Below are positions 20,801 through 25,107 of a stretch of DNA of 25,107 bases, piece by piece; positions within the stretch are counted from its first letter, which is position 1; each line of letters opens with the position of its first letter. Under the pieces are notes generated by a model. That model searched no databases, was not told where the DNA came from, and saw nothing but the letters and a program-made list of their open reading frames with translations. The translations under genes and the position numbers were made by a program. The stretch is from the NCBI GenBank assembly GCA_021464525.1, contig JADRCO010000876.1, forward strand, positions 1-25,107, given 5' to 3'. Origin of the DNA: Rhizophagus sp. LPA8_4_AMF. Lineage: Eukaryota > Glomeromycota > Glomeromycetes > Glomerales > Glomeraceae.

Positions 20801-23800
20801 TTCTTGGAAGGGTGCCTTATTGCCTACACCATAAAAAATCATAAAGCCTTTTTCTAATTCATTATATTCTGGTAAGTCACAGTATGGGTTAAAAGTCAAA
20901 CGATTTTCTTTAATATCTTCCCAATTTAAAGTTCCGAGCCATGGTAAAATTCTTTTTTGAGCTTCACAAAATTTTCTGACATCATCAATTGAAAAATCTC
21001 TCTGGCGTAAATCTCTTAAAAAGTACATTTTGAGAGAATAAACTAAGGGGTGAGCGATATTCATGTAAGTATTAATTTGATTGATTAATTCACCACTATC
21101 AAAGTCGTCTTCTTCCATTTGAGTATATGCAATAGGCCTATTCTTATCTTCTTGAATAAAGCTATCCCAGAATCGACGAACGAATTCTTTAAGGAAAGCA
21201 ATAGAAGTAATTTTTTGTAATGCTGGTGCTCCTTGTACATATAAAGCTTCAAGAGCATGTCCAAAGAAGGGCTCTAAGTTTTTTAATTCATCATTCATAA
21301 AGAACGCTTGCTCAATAACATCGCAACATAAAGTAGCCATGTTTGTATCCAAATCATTCAAACATTTATTGATAATATTTAATCGAGCAGATCGTCTTAA
21401 AGCTTCTGCAGGGTTTGTAATTAATGTAAAGAACACATCCTCTTGTTCTGCATCTTCCTTAAGAAAGATTCTTTCGATGACTGCACCCATCAATGAAAAA
21501 GGTTCATTCGAGAATAATTTTTTGTACAGGCTTAATCGAACTTCTGATTCAATCGGAATCAATCCAAGACATCTCATGATAAATGATCTTCTTGGGATTA
21601 AATTTTTCTCATTTAACTCTAATCTATCTAGCTTATCAAGTACAGTGTTAACAAATTTTTCGGATAGGACTTCCTGTTTATCTGAACTTAATCCAAGTTG
21701 AACAATTTCTTTAATACTATCTAAAGGAATCGATTTCGATGCAACCAAATCGTTTACTATACGTAACAATTGGAGAGCAGGCAAGTTCTTTGCTCGTGTT
21801 ATCTTACTACTAAGAGATAGTACTTTTGTGACATCATGCTGCCATCTATCAATAAAGTGAACATTTGCTGCACCTCCAAAATTACCAGGGATTCGCTGGA
21901 ACATCATTTTTGTTATTTCCTTAACAAGATATTTTTCGAAACTTCCTCCGATAATACCAGTACCTCGAATTTCAATATTTTGAATTGTTGTTGGGGCCAT
22001 TAAAGCTAGCTGTAATTGAGCTAAAACTTCATTAGCATTTTTCCACCAATAAGTGTGAAGGAGTATTGGTTGATACACTTTATCAGCACCAATAAGTAGC
22101 TTCAAGATTATCGATAACATTTTTGTATTTCTATTTCCACCATCATTTGATGCGACAACGGTAACAAAGTCATTAAAATATAACTCAGGAAGCCGTTCAA
22201 GAGGCGAATCTCTTAATTGCGGAACTGATGTAAGAATATTGTTTTTAAAATCTTTCAAATGATCTTCAATTACCCAATCATAAAGTTCATTAGTTGCACT
22301 GTCAACTCTATCCTCATCCTGTTGTAGTAATGCTATTTCTTCTTCATAATATCTTTTAAAATTATCAATTTGTTTCATAAAATATAATGAAAAAGGAAAT
22401 TTAAGATCATATAAACTTCCTGCTGGCATAATATATCCATCAGGCTTTGGATCCGGCAAATCATCAATTTTAACAATTTTCTTATCTTTATAAATTTGTT
22501 GCCAAAATTCGAATAGTTCGTCATCATTTTCAACGTAGAAAAATGTTTTTGTCGCCGATAATCTTTCTAAAGCACATAAAATTTTAGCCATCGGTATTCT
22601 AATTAATGATCTAATATGTGCTTGAAGTGCTAAAGAAAATGAAGAATATGGATATAAATTTTGTTTATTTGACGCGACTTTAAATTGCCAATCATCTGTT
22701 GATTTTTCTTCAATCCATTCAAGAATTCTTGCTTTAAGACATTCTATAAATTTTGGATAATCTAGTATTTTTTCGCTTAGTATCCTAGATTTTAAATTTT
22801 AAAAGGTTATCAGAAAAAATTATATATTTATTAAAGAATTAAATTCGATCGCTAAATCAAATACTTACTTGATGTGATTAACTGATTTATCATTTGATGG
22901 GTATTTCATACACAATAAACACCATAACATCTCTTGCTGTAAAATTTTCTCGAATCGATAAGTAGAATTGATAATTTCAGATAACGATCCATCCAGAAGA
23001 TTTGATGTAGGAACATCGTTTCTTGACAATGTTTCTATAGTCACTTGCTTCCAACCACACATGAAGTTAAAAGATACTGGAGTGGATTCTTGACCTCGGT
23101 GAATATGAAGAATGATACATGCATGTTTCATAGATTGATTCTCCTCCTTCTTTGTTAGGAATTCACTTTGGAATTGTTCAATAATGTATTTAGCTAGCTT
23201 AATACATCCAGCATTAACGGTAGTTACATCGCATTGAAGGATCAGCATCTGATCAGTTGATTCTAACCAGAAATGTTTTACCTACAAATAAATATAGGTT
23301 TATATATATAAGTTGATCTAAAATAAATTATATATGACCTTATATCATTCCTTCAACTTACCCTATTTGAAAGTTGAGCTTCAGTTTTAAAAGTTGACAA
23401 TTTATCTACTTGACACCTTAAAAGTTCTTGCAAGCAAGAATTAACGTCCGTATTAATATTTGAGAATGTGTTGACAATTACTAAATTTCCACTTGGTTCT
23501 GCCAACGATTTTAATGCGTCAAAATAATCATAAATACTATCGTGATGCTGTTGATGGAAATAAACATGTTTCCATCGAATAATTTCATCTCGTTCTAAAG
23601 CTGATCGTTCAGCTCTTATGACTCCATCAGAAGTTGCTATTGCAATTAAACATTCCTTGCATTTTTCTAAAATCTCATCATCAGCAGCTATAGGATTACT
23701 CTTTGTAACGTCAATCACTAAGCTTTGTAAGGTTTCATCTTTATCGAACCTAATGAATAGATCCTTCCAGGTGAATTTATTGCGTAGAGTTACTTGATTA

Positions 23801-25107
23801 ACTCCAACCAAAGTTGACATTTGTTTTACCCATCCGTCTAGATGTTGCACAAGGTCTTTTTGTCTATCATTAAGTATGTCACTAATCGACATTTTTTGTT
23901 TTTCAAATCGATTAAGTAGTGGAGGATCAGCTGAAGCCAAATTCTTCTCATCCATGACAAGAATACATTTGAAATTAGGTGAAACAAAACTGGCAAATAT
24001 GAATTAAAATATTATTTAATCTTAATTCAAAAACATAATCAAATTCTTAATTAATACGTAAATAATCAACTTACAGCATAGGATTAGCGTAAGCTCCAAG
24101 TGCAACTCGTGTAAAGTATTTGGGATTTTCCTTGTCCCCTACTACGATATAATTTTGATTCCATAAATCGTAAAGACTCCCTATTAAGCAAAAAACAAAA
24201 TTTTTTTCTTTGAGTAAAAATTCATGTAACAATTGAAATGCTAGTAAAATTAAGAATTACCATAAATTATTTCCAAATCTGTTAGAATCAATGGCCTGCC
24301 TGCTTCTACACACATCTGGATAAAAGTAAATATATCAATATAAAACGTGTGCAATAAATAGATTGAACAAATAAACTTCTTTCGGATGATATATTATTTA
24401 CCATGATTCTACTTAAAACACTGTAAGAATAATCGTCCCGGTCATCAGGAAACTGTGATCCTAAAATTACAACGGGATCCAAATCTCTTCGTTTCAACTG
24501 ATAAGTTAATAAATTTACGATCGAATCACTTTTACCAATAGCCATTAAATGACGTGCATCAGGATCATCTAAATTTGAATCGATCAATTTTTCAACAGGA
24601 ATTGGTTTATAGGACCATGGTTTATGATTATTAAATGTCTTAAGTACGTTTCCAAAATATTTTTCGTACAATTTGTTATTTTCTGTTCCCCCAAAATTGC
24701 GAGCCAATGCCATTTGAATATTCTCTGGAGTCATTTCATCTAATGAAAGCCGTTTGACTAATGCGTAATAGTCACGAAGACCATGAAAGTTAGGCAAAGC
24801 TTGACCATTTTTTTCATAATCCATATATGCTCTAGCTAAGGGTTCCAAAGCGCCTCTTTGTCCATAACCAATAACTCTTGTATTTAATAAGCGCTCGGCA
24901 GTATCAACTAAATCATCTAAACTAAATTGTGGCCTATAAAAAAAAATTACAAATGTTTATATAAGAAAATCTTGCAAAATTTTTATAAATTATACTGATA
25001 TAATAATACCTCTGAACAAGTAATGCGCGGCTACTTTTACTATTATCTAGACGCCAATTAGATATTCCTATCACCGAAACAGTTGGTCCTGTGGCCGGAT
25101 AGCTTGG
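17812..25107 (-). CDS. RNF213: RNF213 (mysterin)-like giant AAA+ E3 ubiquitin ligase, C-terminal 2218 aa
   Basis: Exons, 5' to 3' on the minus strand: 25107-25010 (open at the window edge), 24933-24402, 24315-24261, 24180-24075, 23989-23362, 23281-22869, 22784-19946, 19871-18030, 17955-17812; phases agree throughout. The N-terminal part visible is the end of the dynein-like AAA core: SVIGISNWRLD, PVVILGSQFPDD, MCVEAGRPLILTDLEIIYGS and ADPPLLNRFEKQ match landmarks of human RNF213. The E3 shell follows (IKYPSNDKSV-like CMKYPSNDKSVNHIK, then RCLGLIPIESEVRLSLYKKL). An RZ-type zinc finger sits at window residues 1422-1445 (20262-20362), ending TCPNCKSIIGG. No RING Cys/His pattern is present in the visible part. 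The C-terminal domain is helical, and a last small exon adds a basic QPRKPRGGSRFDIT tail. In animals this ligase acts on lipid droplets and ubiquitylates bacterial lipopolysaccharide; the fungal role is unknown. Confidence 0.95.

Overview
This window looks like AT-rich nuclear DNA of a fungus, most probably an arbuscular mycorrhizal fungus of the Glomeromycotina (Rhizophagus-like). The reasons are short spliceosomal introns with GTAAGT-type donors, AT-rich intergenic DNA, and several families known to be strongly expanded in those fungi: a kinase with Sel1 repeats, BTB/BACK, HSPA12-type Hsp70-like, F-box and RNF213-type genes. The genus is an inference; no marker gene settles it. I saw no rRNA, tRNA, CRISPR or bacterial-type feature.

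Layout. (1) 1-1033, plus: the 3' part of a protein kinase gene ending in Sel1-like repeats. (2) 1034-6452: a 5.4-kb gene-poor stretch holding a well-delimited 534-bp pogo-type MITE (5442-5975), a probable degraded relative at about 1258-1335, an unassigned 87-codon open stretch (1744-2007) and a short scrap resembling a SAM methyltransferase (3539-3619, minus). (3) 6453-11258, minus: a complete 17-exon phospholipase D (PX-PH-HKD-HKD, Spo14/PLD1 type, 1169 aa by my splicing), including a 9-nt microexon that encodes the first catalytic histidine. (4) 11732-12683, minus: a two-exon BTB/BACK gene without a TLDc domain. (5) 13734-15533, plus: a seven-exon Hsp70-like gene, divergent from the BTB gene, whose nucleotide-binding motifs look eroded. 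(6) 15995-17044, plus: an F-box gene whose C-terminus is cut short by a slipped hexanucleotide repeat, with family-like coding sequence continuing in another frame to 17162. (7) 17812-25107, minus and open at the right edge: nine exons of an RNF213 (mysterin)-like giant AAA+ ubiquitin ligase, with the end of its AAA core, the E3 shell and an RZ-type zinc finger, but no RING.

The exon models were joined by hand. Intron phase is consistent through every junction of the four multi-exon genes, which supports the models strongly. The genes do not form an operon or an obvious pathway. The BTB and F-box proteins are probable substrate adaptors of cullin ligases and RNF213 is a ligase itself, so three of the six genes concern ubiquitin, but in this lineage that may just reflect how numerous these families are. 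I found no wholly new system. The most interesting points are the altered RZ finger with no RING in the RNF213-like protein, the catalytic microexon of the phospholipase D, and the degenerate Hsp70-like ATPase.
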